Shown here: positions 45,005-55,730 of the stretch, piece by piece
How the letters are laid out: the number at the start of each line of letters is the position of its first letter
Position numbering within the stretch: position 1 is the first letter of the stretch
NCBI RefSeq assembly: GCF_003114855.1
Contig: NZ_BFBB01000003.1
Coordinates: 747,077-811,076, forward strand
DNA: 64,000 nt
Direction: 5' to 3'
From: Leptospira ryugenii
GTDB taxonomy: Bacteria; Spirochaetota; Leptospiria; Leptospirales; Leptospiraceae
The notes under the pieces: model-generated
The model's database searches: none
Told to the model about the DNA's origin: nothing
Seen by the model: the letters and a program-made list of their open reading frames with translations, nothing else
Position numbers and translations under genes: made by a program

Positions 45005-47590
45005 TTAGCTTAGGATTGGAATTTCTATTGTAAATCTAGCTCCTTTAATTTCAGAGTTTTCTGCCTTCACAAGGCCGCCATGCAACTCAACAATTGATTT
45101 TGTAATTGCAAGTCCCAGTCCTGTTCCGATTTTACCCGTTGCATTTCCACGAAAGAATTTCTGGAATACTAGGCTAGGAGTTTCAGGCAGACCCTCCCCG
45201 TCATCTTCCACGATTAAAAAAAGTTGATTCAACTTTTTTTGCAGTATGATGCGAATCTCTGTTCCCTTTTTTGTATAAAGACAAGCATTGTATAAAAGAT
45301 TAAATAAAGCATGGGCAAACAATACTCTATCGACTGAAATTGTAGGAAGAGCTTCCTCCATTAAAATTTGAATCGGATGCTCATCTTTACTCCTTCCCAG
45401 GTAAGAAATCGCATCCTGTACAATTTCCTTGGGATGGACTAGATCTTTTTTTAATTTTAAATGACCACTTTCAATACGACTGATATCTAGTAAATTTCCG
45501 AGCAGTAGATTCAGAACGAGTGCACTTTCTTGGATCTCTTCTAATAATGCTTTCTTTGCTGAGGGAATCTTGTCAATTTCCGGATCTAAGAGCGCGCTGA
45601 CAGATCCACGAATGGATGTTAGGGGAGTTTTTAATTCATGAGATAAGGAACTAAAAAGCAAATTGTACATACGCTCCGATTCTTGAATTAAGAAATTCTT
45701 TTTTGCCTCCTCAGACAGAATATCTCTTTCTAGAGCCAAGGCTATTTGATTTGCAATTGTATTCATCAAAACTTCTTGTTCTAAAGTTGGTTCTTTATTT
45801 GATTCAATTTGAATTACCCCCGCAGTTCCGCCTGGTGAGAGAAGAGGATAGAACGTGAAACTAGACAGAGATAGTGTATCGGTGAACTTTCCTGCAGGTT
45901 TTTTGTTTTGAAATGCTAACGTAGCAACCGCAAGTTCTTTAGAGTCTTCTATATCTGGATAAAATGAGTGGTTTTGGTAGAGATGAAGTCGCACGGGAAA
46001 AGGAAAGGCTCGGGCAAAGAAACGTCGTCCTATAGGTAAGATTCTCTCTGATTTAGAAGTTTGTGATAATTCCCTTGTTAGCTCATATAACAGAGATAAT
46101 CGTTCTTCTCTTGTTTTTAAAATGGTTTCATTCTTTCTTAACTTGGCAGTCATACTACCATTGATGAGCGCAATCAAAAAAAAGATTACGAACATTAAAG
46201 CATCTTCAAGTCGTTCTATGAGAAATGTATAAACAGGAGGTATGAATAAAAAATTCCAAAAAATTGCAGACAAAGAAGCCGCAAAAAGAACTGGTCCTCT
46301 ACTGACAAAGGCACCCAGAAAAGCCACATAAAAAAGATAGATGATAGAAACCGTCCAGTAACCAGTGAATGGCTCTAAAAATAAATTGAACACCGTGACT
46401 AGTGAGGTTGCTAAAAATGTCTGAACATAGGTGCGCAAGTTCGAAGATGGTATCAGTTTAGCCAAACCATCTCTTAAAGTCTGGGAGTGGACATTCTCTA
46501 AAGGTGTAGGTAATATTGTTACCTCAACTCCTTCGGCCAATGCAACAATTCTTTCCGGAATGGAACGTTTCCAAAATGAATAGATGTTCTTTTTTCCTGA
46601 ACCTCCAATTACCAATCTTTGAATCCTTTTCTCTTTCACGATGGATAAGATACCCAGCACAGGATCTGCATGATAAGAGTGAATTACTTCTGCACCTAAC
46701 TCTTTTGCCAATCGCAAATGAGCTCGAATGAGATCATTCATCTCAGCTGAGTGATGAGTGTCGGTATTTTCTGAAAACATAGCAAATAATTCAGAATTTC
46801 TCTCGAGCGATAATTTTTTTGCATATCTTAGAATATTCTTTGAATGTGGACTTGCCGATATAGCAACAAGTACACGTTCTTTGCCATGCGGCATACGATG
46901 TTCTACATACCTAGCTGTATAATTTAGAGATAATTCTCTTAAGTATGTTAAATTTTCTTTTTTAAAAAAATTCTCTTTTGCCTTTTCAATTTTTTCCGAA
47001 AAATAAACCTTTCCTTCGTTTAACCTTTGGAGCAATTCATCAGGAATAATATCTATTAAAATCAATTCATCTGCACGTTCCAATATTACGTCAGGAATAG
47101 TTTCTTTGACAGGGCTTCTCAGGATACGCTCCACAGAATCGACTTGACTTTCCAAATGTTGTACGTTGACAGTGGATAAAACATTGATACCTGCATCGAG
47201 AAGCATAAAGACATCCAGATACCTTTTACTATGGATCGAACCTGGGATATTGGTATGCGCAAGCTCATCGACTAAAACTGTATGCGGATTTCTCCGGATG
47301 ACTTCTTCAATATCCATTTCCAACCAAGTTTTTCCCTTGTAGTTGATTTGTTTCAATGGAATTTGAGGAATTCCCTCCGCTAATTTCATAGTATCTAATC
47401 TTCCATGAGTTTCTATGACTCCGATTTGAACATCAAAACCGTCTTTCAACAAGCGATGTGCTTCGTTTAACATAGAATAGGTCTTTCCAACTCCAGGAGA
47501 CATCCCAAAGAATACCTTCAGACTCGCTTTTGATTTAGCTTCTTCTTGGTTTGCTAAGTTTAAAAAATCCTCAGGCGTTCTATCGCTCAT
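45005..47590 (-). CDS. kdpD: KdpD sensor histidine kinase
   Basis: About 861 residues with start ATG 47590 after AAGGTGG (GTG 47596 possible). Parts: KdpD N-terminal ATP-binding domain with Walker A GMSPGVGKT near residue 30 and VLVDELAHTN; a universal-stress-protein-like domain (SPHSKNILRYAKKL); four membrane helices (about 395-490); a GAF-type domain; H-box SLSHELKTPLTSI; and catalytic domain with NLLYNACLYTK, DDGEGLP and IGTGLGLAI. It senses K+ limitation and phosphorylates KdpE. It overlaps the kdpC end by 11 bp. Confidence 0.96.
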   Translation of the reverse strand: MSDRTPEDFLNLANQEEAKSKASLKVFFGMSPGVGKTYSMLNEAHRLLKDGFDVQIGVIETHGRLDTMKLAEGIPQIPLKQINYKGKTWLEMDIEEVIRRNPHTVLVDELAHTNIPGSIHSKRYLDVFMLLDAGINVLSTVNVQHLESQVDSVERILRSPVKETIPDVILERADELILIDIIPDELLQRLNEGKVYFSEKIEKAKENFFKKENLTYLRELSLNYTARYVEHRMPHGKERVLVAISASPHSKNILRYAKKLSLERNSELFAMFSENTDTHHSAEMNDLIRAHLRLAKELGAEVIHSYHADPVLGILSIVKEKRIQRLVIGGSGKKNIYSFWKRSIPERIVALAEGVEVTILPTPLENVHSQTLRDGLAKLIPSSNLRTYVQTFLATSLVTVFNLFLEPFTGYWTVSIIYLFYVAFLGAFVSRGPVLFAASLSAIFWNFLFIPPVYTFLIERLEDALMFVIFFLIALINGSMTAKLRKNETILKTREERLSLLYELTRELSQTSKSERILPIGRRFFARAFPFPVRLHLYQNHSFYPDIEDSKELAVATLAFQNKKPAGKFTDTLSLSSFTFYPLLSPGGTAGVIQIESNKEPTLEQEVLMNTIANQIALALERDILSEEAKKNFLIQESERMYNLLFSSLSHELKTPLTSIRGSVSALLDPEIDKIPSAKKALLEEIQESALVLNLLLGNLLDISRIESGHLKLKKDLVHPKEIVQDAISYLGRSKDEHPIQILMEEALPTISVDRVLFAHALFNLLYNACLYTKKGTEIRIILQKKLNQLFLIVEDDGEGLPETPSLVFQKFFRGNATGKIGTGLGLAITKSIVELHGGLVKAENSEIKGARFTIEIPILS

Positions 47591-48158
47591 ATCCACCTTT
47601 CAAAAGCTCAAAATTTAAGCTGTTGACATTTACAATGGTTCTCCCAAAGGAATGCCACTTTTTTTCCTCTATGTGATTATTTATGAGCATTTGAATTTGA
47701 TCTACTTTATCTTTCGAGACTCCCAACACTCGGGCTTGTTCTCGAGCACATTCTAATGTTATGTGAGGATCAAGGCCAGAACCTGAAGAATACAAAAGTT
47801 CTTCACATAGGATTGGATCTATACCGCTTTTCATAAGATTCACTTTTCTTTCTTCTACTTTGGATCTCCAATCAAGACTAGTTCGAAAGCTTTGGGAGGC
47901 CGCACTCGGGAGGCCATTGTAATCACCTGCACTCGGTCTTGCCTTAAATAAACCGCTAGAAGAGAAGTTTTGCGCAAACAATCGAGAACCTACGATGTTC
48001 CCATTCTTTTCGAGTAGGCTACCTTTTGCCTCAATCGGGAAAATGAGGATTGCAAAACCAGTGACTAGAAGTGGATATAATCCTGCCAAAATAGCTAAAC
48101 TAACAAAAATAAATCGAATACCGATTTGCCAATCTGAAACTGGGTGATTAACTTTCAT
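47580..48158 (-). CDS. kdpC: KdpC, potassium-transporting ATPase subunit C
   Basis: A 192-residue, single-helix membrane subunit with [21 protein letters not shown] near the N terminus and the typical KdpC motifs [32 protein letters not shown] ([15 protein letters not shown]) and [11 protein letters not shown]. It helps assemble and stabilise the KdpFABC pump. It overlaps kdpB by four bases (ATGA) and kdpD by about 11. Confidence 0.96.
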   Translation of the reverse strand: MKVNHPVSDWQIGIRFIFVSLAILAGLYPLLVTGFAILIFPIEAKGSLLEKNGNIVGSRLFAQNFSSSGLFKARPSAGDYNGLPSAASQSFRTSLDWRSKVEERKVNLMKSGIDPILCEELLYSSGSGLDPHITLECAREQARVLGVSKDKVDQIQMLINNHIEEKKWHSFGRTIVNVNSLNFELLKGGYER

Positions 48159-50209
48159 ACTATAACTCCTGCTATAATCATATCGATTAATTTAATTCCA
48201 AAAAAAGGAAATAGTATACCTCCAAGTCCATAGACAAAAACATTTCGAAGTAATGCAGAGTCCGGTGATTTGGGTGTATATTTCACACCTCGAAGAGCCA
48301 AAGGAATTAAGAGAGGTATCACAATCGCATTGAAAATCACAGCTGATAAAATTGCTGTTTCAGGACTTGCCAATTTCATCAGATTGAGTGCTCCTACCAT
48401 AGGGAAGATTGCTGGGATAATTGCAAAGTATTTTGCTACATCATTTGCGATACTAAAAGTAGTTAAGGCACCTCTTGTCATTAATAATTGTTTTCCAATT
48501 TCAACAATCTCTATCAATTTACTTGGATTACTGTCCAAATCGATCATATTACCTGCCTCCCTTGCCGTCTGAGTTCCTGTATTCATGGCAACCCCAACAT
48601 CCGATTGAGCAAGTGCTGGGGCATCATTTGTCCCATCACCTATCATAGCCACCATAGAACCTTTACTTTGTTCTTCTCGGATTCGTTCCATTTTACGTTC
48701 AGGTGTAGCCTCTGCGATGAAATCATCTACTCCTGCTTCAGCCGCAATAGCTGCTGCTGTTAATGGGTTATCTCCTGTGATCATGACTGTTCGAATACCC
48801 ATTCTTCTCAATGTAGCAAACCTTTCCTTTAAACCACCTTTGACGATATCTTTGAGTTCTACGATACCCAAAACCTGGTCTCCCTCAGCCACTAGTATAG
48901 GAGTGCTTCCTTTTTTTGCAATTTCATCCGCCCTTTGTTTAATATTTGGGGAGAGACTTCCTCCCAGAGAATCTATGTATTTTTCTATCGAATCCAAAGA
49001 TCCTTTTCGAATCGATCGAACAATTTGTCCGCTTTCTTTTATATCAATACCACTCATTCTTGTAGCCGCAGAGAATGGTATCCAAGTGACATCGAGGGCA
49101 TTTAAATTCCTCTCACGAATCGCAAACTTTTGTTTAGAGAGTACAACGATGGATCTTCCTTCAGGAGTTTCATCCGAAAGGGATGATAGTTGTGCAGCAT
49201 CCGCCAGCGTTTCTTCATTTACGCCATCGGCAGCAATGAAATTCTTTGCCTCGCGATTACCTAGAGTAATTGTGCCCGTTTTATCTAACAATAAAACATC
49301 GATATCACCAGCCGCTTCTACTGCCTTTCCACTCTTTGCAATTACATTATAACGTACAAGTCTTTCCATTCCTGATATACCTATGGCGCTTAAAAGAGCA
49401 GAAATTGTTGTAGGTATCAGACAGACAAATAATGCAATCCAAACCGAGATGGGCAAACTCCATTTCTCACCCATCTGCCTACCAACAAACTCTGAGATTG
49501 GAATGAGCGAAACGACCGTAATTGCAAACAGGAATGTTAAAGTGAAAAGAACAATGCCAAGTGCAATTTCATTCGGCGTTTTTTGCCTAACTGCACCTTC
49601 TATCATTGCAATCATTTTGTCCAAAAAACTCTCTCCAGGTAGCGCCGTTACTTTAACGTATAAAAAGTCTGAAAGTACTTTTGTGCCTCCCGTCACTGCG
49701 GATCTATCCCCTCCGCTTTCTCGTATAACAGGTGCAGATTCACCGGTCATTGCAGATTCATCAACTGTTGCAATTCCAAATACAACATCTCCATCACAAG
49801 GTATTAGATCTCCGGCTTCCACGAATACTATATCACCTATTTTTAAATCGCTAGAAGAGATGGCAGTATACTCTTTTGATTCTATCTTGGATACTTTTTT
49901 GGCTTGAGTGGATATTCTCATTTTTTTTAAACTATCCGCACGTGCCTTACCTCTTCCTTCCGCATAACTTTCTGCAAAGTTAGCAAATAAAAGTGTCAAG
50001 ATGAGCCAAACCAAAATCGATAAATCCAAATTGCTATGCTTATTTGTGAACAGATTGTAACAAACCTGGAAAAAGAGGATCAGTGTACCCAACCACACTG
50101 TCGCCATCACGGCATTGGAAAATGCATATTTTGGTAACAATTTTTGAAAGGAATAAATCACACTTCTAAAAAGTAATTCTCTGGAAAACAAGGATGAATT
50201 TTTCAACAT
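48155..50209 (-). CDS. kdpB: KdpB, potassium-transporting ATPase subunit B
   Basis: The 684-residue P-type ATPase subunit that hydrolyses ATP to drive K+ uptake. Key residues: Asp309 in DKTGTIT (phosphorylated), TGES at 155-158 with Ser158 at the site known for inhibitory phosphorylation in E. coli, [16 protein letters not shown], and [12 protein letters not shown]. It also has the [13 protein letters not shown] membrane motif. Starts 8 bp after kdpA. Confidence 0.97.
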   Translation of the reverse strand: MLKNSSLFSRELLFRSVIYSFQKLLPKYAFSNAVMATVWLGTLILFFQVCYNLFTNKHSNLDLSILVWLILTLLFANFAESYAEGRGKARADSLKKMRISTQAKKVSKIESKEYTAISSSDLKIGDIVFVEAGDLIPCDGDVVFGIATVDESAMTGESAPVIRESGGDRSAVTGGTKVLSDFLYVKVTALPGESFLDKMIAMIEGAVRQKTPNEIALGIVLFTLTFLFAITVVSLIPISEFVGRQMGEKWSLPISVWIALFVCLIPTTISALLSAIGISGMERLVRYNVIAKSGKAVEAAGDIDVLLLDKTGTITLGNREAKNFIAADGVNEETLADAAQLSSLSDETPEGRSIVVLSKQKFAIRERNLNALDVTWIPFSAATRMSGIDIKESGQIVRSIRKGSLDSIEKYIDSLGGSLSPNIKQRADEIAKKGSTPILVAEGDQVLGIVELKDIVKGGLKERFATLRRMGIRTVMITGDNPLTAAAIAAEAGVDDFIAEATPERKMERIREEQSKGSMVAMIGDGTNDAPALAQSDVGVAMNTGTQTAREAGNMIDLDSNPSKLIEIVEIGKQLLMTRGALTTFSIANDVAKYFAIIPAIFPMVGALNLMKLASPETAILSAVIFNAIVIPLLIPLALRGVKYTPKSPDSALLRNVFVYGLGGILFPFFGIKLIDMIIAGVIV

Positions 50210-50217
50210 ATAGACTC

Positions 50218-51855
50218 CTAAAAAAATTTACCTGCACCAAGTAGAAAATGCTCGAGTATCGGACCCAATGTTAGGAAGGGGAAAAATGTCAAACCACAGA
50301 CAAGTATCAAAATGGAAAACAAAAGTATTCCAAACAAAATTGTATCTGTTCGAAAACTTCCTTCTGTACTTTTTGCAGTAATTTTTTTACCTAAAGAGGC
50401 TGCTACATATATAGAAGAGGCTATGACACTGAACCTGCCAACTAACATACAAACTCCGAGAGAGAGATTTCCCCAGATTGAATCTGCAGCAAATCCGGCA
50501 AAGGCAGATCCATTATTTCCGGATGCAGAAGAATAGGCATACAAAATTTGTGAGAGTGCATGAGGACCTTTCGCAGAATAGCCAGATTCAAAAAAGGTTG
50601 AAATGGCAGACCCAATCAAAATGCATACACTTGGGGCAAGTATGCCGAAGAGAGTCCACTTCATTTCAAAGCTTCCTATTTTTTTTCCAAATAGTTCAGG
50701 TGTTCTTCCTGTCATAAGTCCCGAGAGAAAGACTGTAAGAACTATAAAAAGAAACATTCCATACATTCCAGTCCCAACTCCTCCAAAGATAACCTCACCA
50801 ATCATCATTTGAAATAAGGCAATCGATCCAGCTAACGGAGAAAAACTATCGTGCATTGCGTTCACAGATCCATTGGAAGCTGCAGTCGTTGCACTCATCC
50901 AAAAAGTTGATTCGATCCAGCTAAATCTAGTTTCTTTCCCTTCCCATATTCCTGCTGTATTGACTTCGCTGCTATAGACAATTGCGTATCCGATGAAAAG
51001 AAAAGTGAGCATAACAAAAAAAATAACCCATGCATGTTTAAATGAGCCAACTAACTTACCAAAAAGAAAAATGGATGCCGCAGGCAAAAATAGAATGGAA
51101 AATGATTCTAAAAAATTTGAAATTGCAGTGGGATTCTCGAACGGATGAGCACTATTGACACCAAAAAAACCTCCGCCATTTGTTCCCAATTGTTTGATCG
51201 AAATTTGAGAGGCCGCCGGCCCTAAAGGAATTGTTTGTTTAAAACCATCCAAACCTATCGACTGAATGGGAGCATCAAAAGACTGAACAACTCCTTGTGA
51301 AACTAGAACCAAAGCAAGGAGTATCGAGAGAGGCAATAAAATATAGAAAGTTGCTCTATATAAGTCTACCCAAAAGTTTCCGAACTCGTTTGTTTGGGAA
51401 CTACTCAATCCTCTTCCCACAAAACAGAGAACTGAAATACCGACTGCGGCACTATAAAAGTTTTGTGGGGCGAGTCCTAAAGTTTGTGAAAAATAGGAAA
51501 GTTGGCTCTCACCTGAATAAGCTTGCCAGTTGGTATTTGTTATAAATGAAATCGTCGTATTCAAGGCGAGGTGCCAGGAAAGTCCATTTAAATGGAGCGG
51601 ATTTAAGGGTAGCCGATCTTGGAACATTAGAATTCCAAATAAGATGATGCCACCTAATCCATGAAAGACCAGTAGAGAACGAAGGTATTCATTGGCTGAT
51701 TGTCCCATAGGACTACCAGAAAATAGATAGGAAAACACCTTTCTTTCTCCCCAAATAGATTCCTTTTTGAAAACGAATGCCATAAAATATCCGTATAGTG
51801 GTGACAAAAGGAAGAGGAGAAAAAAATAAAAGATTAAATAACCGAAATCAGCCAT
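50218..51855 (-). CDS. kdpA: KdpA, potassium-transporting ATPase subunit A
   Basis: The 545-residue K+-binding channel-like subunit with ten membrane helices. It shows family motifs [59 protein letters not shown] and the C-terminal [14 protein letters not shown], which supply the selectivity filter. ATG 51855 aligns with the usual KdpA start, but there is no ribosome-binding site, and a promoter-like sequence ends 11 bp before it, so the message may be nearly leaderless. No kdpF frame lies upstream. Confidence 0.97.
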   Translation of the reverse strand: MADFGYLIFYFFLLFLLSPLYGYFMAFVFKKESIWGERKVFSYLFSGSPMGQSANEYLRSLLVFHGLGGIILFGILMFQDRLPLNPLHLNGLSWHLALNTTISFITNTNWQAYSGESQLSYFSQTLGLAPQNFYSAAVGISVLCFVGRGLSSSQTNEFGNFWVDLYRATFYILLPLSILLALVLVSQGVVQSFDAPIQSIGLDGFKQTIPLGPAASQISIKQLGTNGGGFFGVNSAHPFENPTAISNFLESFSILFLPAASIFLFGKLVGSFKHAWVIFFVMLTFLFIGYAIVYSSEVNTAGIWEGKETRFSWIESTFWMSATTAASNGSVNAMHDSFSPLAGSIALFQMMIGEVIFGGVGTGMYGMFLFIVLTVFLSGLMTGRTPELFGKKIGSFEMKWTLFGILAPSVCILIGSAISTFFESGYSAKGPHALSQILYAYSSASGNNGSAFAGFAADSIWGNLSLGVCMLVGRFSVIASSIYVAASLGKKITAKSTEGSFRTDTILFGILLFSILILVCGLTFFPFLTLGPILEHFLLGAGKFF

Positions 51856-51866
51856 AGGATAAGGGT

Positions 51867-51937
51867 AACATACCTACTGAAACAAGGCAAGGCAATAGGA
51901 CTTAAGATTTCGTTTAAGAGATTAAGATTGTCTTAAG
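51867..51937 (-). promoter_or_regulatory. Putative kdp promoter with four CTTAA repeats (KdpE site candidate)
   Basis: On the minus strand TTGCCT (51895-51890) and TATGTT (51872-51867) are 17 bp apart, a good sigma-70 layout. Just upstream, CTTAA occurs four times in direct orientation (as TTAAG at 51902, 51914, 51922 and 51933 on the plus strand), with spacings of 12, 8 and 11 bp. This is where an OmpR-family activator such as KdpE would bind. The site assignment is inference. Confidence 0.45.
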
Positions 51938-52041
51938 AAATCTCTTGTTAAGTAAACAATTCTAGAGTAAGATTGAGATAGACCAATCAAACATGAAATG
52001 TTTTTGTTTTACATTCATTTCCAAAAAGGAACTCGATCACC

Positions 52042-53628
52042 ATGAAATTTGAAGAAGTAGATTCACAATATGATGTTATCTGTATAGGCTCCGGTATGGG
52101 TTCCTTAACAGTCGCCAGTTTACTTGCACAATTCGAAAACAAAAAAATTTTGGTGATCGAGCGGCACTTCCAGGCAGGTGGGTTCACGCATGCTTTCTCT
52201 CGGAAGAATCGATTTCACTGGGATGTAGGTATCCATTATATCGGTGATATGCAGACGGGCGGATTCAGTAGGACCCTTATGGATACTATTACACATAAGG
52301 GAGTCGATTGGCAAAGGATGGCGGAACCATTTGAGAAATTTGTTTATCCCAACCGCACATTCGAACTCTTCGGAGATCCTCAACGTTTCCAAACAGACCT
52401 GATTGCAGCATTCCCAAAAGAAGAAACAGCAATCACTCAATACTTTGCAGATATAAAGAAAGCAGCCGCCCTATTTGGTAAATCAATGATGATGAAATCA
52501 TCGGCACCAGACTTGTCTGCATTTCAATCTCAATTAGGAAATTCGAATATAGTAAGCTTAAAAGATTATTTAGATGTGAATTTTGTAGACCCAGATTTGA
52601 AAGCAATTTTGGCATCTCAATGGGGCGACTATGGTTTGCCGCCTTCGAAGTGTTTGTTTGCAACTCATGCAGCCTTAGTGGTGCATTATTTAAATGGTGG
52701 TTACTACCCCATCGGAGGTGGGGGGAATATCTTTAAAAGTATAAAACCTCTCATAGAAGAAAAATCTGGCCAAATCCTTGATACAACAGAAGTGAAAGAG
52801 ATTTTAATTCAAAACAAACAAACAATAGGCGTTCGAGCACAGTTTTTGAGAGGCAAACAACCTATAAGAGAATTTTACGCACCGATAGTAGTCTCAGGCA
52901 TAGGGGCTTGGAATACCTACAATTCTTTAGTCCCAGAAAGTGAACCTATCCAATTTAGAGAAGCACTCAGGTCTTTTTATAAAAGGGAAAAAATGGCAAC
53001 TAGTATATGCGTCTATTTAGGACTTTCCGAGAGCCCCGCCAAATTTGGCTTTGCTGGCGAAAATCATTGGATCTTTGCTTCCAATGACCATGAGAAAAAT
53101 TTTGCAAGCAGGAATGATTGGATTTTTTCCGAAAGCCCTATTGGCAATTTATACCTTTCCTTTCCAAGTCTCAAAGATCCGTTAGCTGAACACCACACAG
53201 CAGATGTCATAACATTTTGTGATGCATCTCTTTTTGATCCATGGAAAGAGCAAATTTGGAAAAAAAGAGGGGAAGACTATGAAGCTTTGAAGGAAAGGAT
53301 TGCAAGGAAAGCAATCCAAACTTTAGAAACTCGTTTTCCTGGATTTGAAAAGATCATTGAATATGTAGAAGTTTCCACTGCGCTTACAAACCAACATTTC
53401 ACAGGGCACCCAGATGGTGCCATCTATGGTTTAGCTTGTGTCCCAGAGAGATATGACAAAGCCAAATCACCGTGGTTTGAGGTTGAGACACCTATCAAAG
53501 GATTGTATCTCACGGGAGTGGACGCCGGAGGTTCCCCTGGAATTGCGGGAGCAATGATGGGTGGCTTGGCTTCGACTCTTAAAATATTAGGAAATAAAAA
53601 TTTACTAAAGCGAATCTTAAAAGAGTGA
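52042..53628 (+). CDS. FAD-dependent oxidoreductase, CrtI/retinol-saturase type
   Basis: A 528-residue flavoprotein. It has the dinucleotide-binding start DVICIGSGMGSLTVASLLAQ and the following VIERHFQAGGFTHAFSRK, an internal PIGGGGNIFKSIKPLIEE, and the C-terminal GLYLTGVDAGGSPGIAGAMMGG that closes the FAD site. These mark the phytoene-desaturase/carotene-isomerase/RetSat group, which desaturates, isomerises or reduces polyenes. The substrate here is unknown; no carotenoid genes are in the window. It starts after AAGGAA and is divergent from kdpA. Confidence 0.87.
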   Translation: MKFEEVDSQYDVICIGSGMGSLTVASLLAQFENKKILVIERHFQAGGFTHAFSRKNRFHWDVGIHYIGDMQTGGFSRTLMDTITHKGVDWQRMAEPFEKFVYPNRTFELFGDPQRFQTDLIAAFPKEETAITQYFADIKKAAALFGKSMMMKSSAPDLSAFQSQLGNSNIVSLKDYLDVNFVDPDLKAILASQWGDYGLPPSKCLFATHAALVVHYLNGGYYPIGGGGNIFKSIKPLIEEKSGQILDTTEVKEILIQNKQTIGVRAQFLRGKQPIREFYAPIVVSGIGAWNTYNSLVPESEPIQFREALRSFYKREKMATSICVYLGLSESPAKFGFAGENHWIFASNDHEKNFASRNDWIFSESPIGNLYLSFPSLKDPLAEHHTADVITFCDASLFDPWKEQIWKKRGEDYEALKERIARKAIQTLETRFPGFEKIIEYVEVSTALTNQHFTGHPDGAIYGLACVPERYDKAKSPWFEVETPIKGLYLTGVDAGGSPGIAGAMMGGLASTLKILGNKNLLKRILKE

Positions 53629-53633
53629 ATCCA

Positions 53634-54539
53634 TTAAGAGTTTGCTTCCGCAGACTTTTTTGACCAAATATAAGAGATGGTGGCACCTGAGATAAGGTGC
53701 CAGATCCCCCACCAAGCAGAGATAAGAGCCATGCCACCTTGTCCATCAAAGAATAAAAAAACAAGTGCTAAACCCAAACTTGAATTTTGAATTCCCGTTT
53801 CGATTGAAATCGTGCGTCTATCTTTGACTGGAAGTGAAAATAGAGAGGACCAATAGTAACCAACAAACAATCCAGCCGCATTCATAAAAAATACCAATCC
53901 AAATAGAATAAGAATATAATCAATGAAGTAGCGAAAGTTTGCCAATAGGGCACCAACTATGAAAAAGGCTAAGAATAATAAAGATATCCTCTGTAACCAA
54001 GATTTTACCCTTTGGATCAAATTGGGAAAGTAATGGCTACTGCAAAGTCCTAGTGCTAAAGGGAGAAGAAGTAACATCGCCACCGAAGTAAACAAATCGG
54101 ATGGATTGAGAGCGATTTCTTTTAAAAAATCTTTCGTAATTGGATTGATGCTACCGAAGAATAGAAAACTAATAGGTGTCATGACAAATGCCAAAGTAGA
54201 AGTGATTGCAGTCAGACTTACCGATAGTGCAAGATTTCCTTTTGCCAATAAAGTAAAAAAATTTGACATGTTACCACCTGGACATGCCGCTACCAAAATC
54301 ATTCCCAATGCTAAACTGGGATGAGGTTTCCATATAAGTATGATAAGTGAGGTCGTTAGCGGCAAAAGTAAATATTGGCTAATCAATCCGATTAGAGCTG
54401 GCTTCGGATTTCGGAACAGGTTTACAAAATCTTTCCAACGCAAATCCAATGATACCGAATACATAATAAATCCTATCAAAAGATTGATCAATAGAATTGA
54501 GTCTTTATTAAAGTTTAATCTAACTTCATCTATGTTCAT
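53634..54539 (-). CDS. Bile acid:sodium symporter (BASS) family transporter
   Basis: A 301-residue membrane protein with nine to ten helices and BASS motifs: MILVAACPGGNMSNFFTLLAKGN (in parts), DRRTISIETGIQNSSLGLAL and the crossover helices around them. These carry Na+ and an organic anion such as a steroid or a keto acid. It overlaps the TauD-type gene upstream by four bases, so the two probably act on a common compound. The substrate is unknown. Confidence 0.88.
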   Translation of the reverse strand: MNIDEVRLNFNKDSILLINLLIGFIMYSVSLDLRWKDFVNLFRNPKPALIGLISQYLLLPLTTSLIILIWKPHPSLALGMILVAACPGGNMSNFFTLLAKGNLALSVSLTAITSTLAFVMTPISFLFFGSINPITKDFLKEIALNPSDLFTSVAMLLLLPLALGLCSSHYFPNLIQRVKSWLQRISLLFLAFFIVGALLANFRYFIDYILILFGLVFFMNAAGLFVGYYWSSLFSLPVKDRRTISIETGIQNSSLGLALVFLFFDGQGGMALISAWWGIWHLISGATISYIWSKKSAEANS

Positions 54540-55600
54540 GAGTTTGCCCAGCCTACTAATATTCTTCGAGGCCCCTTGAAAGGAAGCCGACCATGAGAAA
54601 CCGAATAGTTGTCTATCATCAAAATATCACCTGTTCTCCATGAGAAGATCTTCATATGTTTCCAAAATAAATTGGAAATGAGTTTCATATCTTTTGTACT
54701 TATTTCTTCCCCATTGCCATATGTGACGTGAACATCATGGGATTCTGGACCCAAAAGACGTTTTATTCCTGTCAAAATCGTCAAAAGTAAAGCAACAGAA
54801 AAAGAACGTATGCTTTTTTGTCTTTTGAATATACTCCAAACTTCAGAGACAGCTGCTTGGAAGTGAAATGTTTGGCTATGGTTATGCCAAGCTGTAGTTT
54901 TGGTAGTAGGATGCTGGCGTATACCGTCTTGATGGTTTACAATTGTTAATTGGTCATCACCTTGCCAGTGCAATTGAAATCGATTTTGATCAGAGATTTT
55001 TTTTACTTCCGTTTTATCTACTGTCCCAAACATCTCGTCCCATCTTTTTGTCTTCCATAGCGAGTATCGTTTTTTCTGAGCTGGACCATCATACCTTCTC
55101 CTATATTTGATCCCATGTTTGAGTACCTTATCTCGGATTTCATTTGGCATTTCCTCCCAAATAGTTCTCAAGTCTGTTATAGGTGTTTCGCCATCTCTTT
55201 CCGAAGCTCTTTCTGCAAAAAAGAATAAATACTTAGGTGGATTGTCTAAAAAACTCATTTCCGCATGTTGCATGATGGGATAATGAGGAGGCAGTTCGCT
55301 TGCCGTAAAAACGTATTGAACAATTTGGTCTCTTGGTGAAGTGCCAAGATAAAATTCACCTAAAGGCTCTTTGGTGGAGAGAAGAAACTCTTGGAATTCT
55401 TTTGGACTAGAAAAAGAAAAATTGCGAAATAGAATTGCACCAGAATTGTTTAGATCCTTAGTCCATTCAGATTTATTCTGTTGCATCCAATCAATGAGTA
55501 GCTTGGGATCCGAGCCAGGAGAGCCTTCATACACCATAGGAAGCTCATTGGGACTTGTTTGCTCCCCATGCAAAGAAACCTTTCTAAATACACTGTTCAT
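54536..55600 (-). CDS. TauD/TfdA-type Fe(II)/2-oxoglutarate dioxygenase
   Basis: About 354 residues from ATG 55600; a TTG at 55636 would add twelve. The metal site shows as His-x-Glu in MQHAEMSF and the distal His in IDNYSVSHGRLPF, and the ending GPRRILVGWA supplies the Arg that binds 2-oxoglutarate. Other TauD features are ILFRNFSF and RAYRRR-like KYRRRYDGP. The use of Glu in place of Asp in the facial triad is allowed in this family but less usual. It hydroxylates an organic acid or similar; coupling to a BASS transporter suggests catabolism or modification of an imported compound. Confidence 0.85.
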   Translation of the reverse strand: MNSVFRKVSLHGEQTSPNELPMVYEGSPGSDPKLLIDWMQQNKSEWTKDLNNSGAILFRNFSFSSPKEFQEFLLSTKEPLGEFYLGTSPRDQIVQYVFTASELPPHYPIMQHAEMSFLDNPPKYLFFFAERASERDGETPITDLRTIWEEMPNEIRDKVLKHGIKYRRRYDGPAQKKRYSLWKTKRWDEMFGTVDKTEVKKISDQNRFQLHWQGDDQLTIVNHQDGIRQHPTTKTTAWHNHSQTFHFQAAVSEVWSIFKRQKSIRSFSVALLLTILTGIKRLLGPESHDVHVTYGNGEEISTKDMKLISNLFWKHMKIFSWRTGDILMIDNYSVSHGRLPFKGPRRILVGWANS

Positions 55601-55730
55601 TAAGCAAATTGTACATTGTGCCTGATTTCTTGGCAAGAGCCATTATTACATCAGAGTGAAAATTAGCTGCTATAACTATTGAAAGTATTGGGGCTCTCCA
55701 TTTTTATCAACCTAGAGCCCCCTCTAAAAA

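Noticed and set aside
48717..49352. Long antisense frame inside kdpB
   Set aside because: It lies wholly opposite conserved P-type ATPase motifs, so its openness reflects codon bias of the real gene.
51856..52041. kdpF upstream of kdpA
   Set aside because: The only ATG frame before kdpA encodes seven residues; no hydrophobic ~29-residue frame is present.
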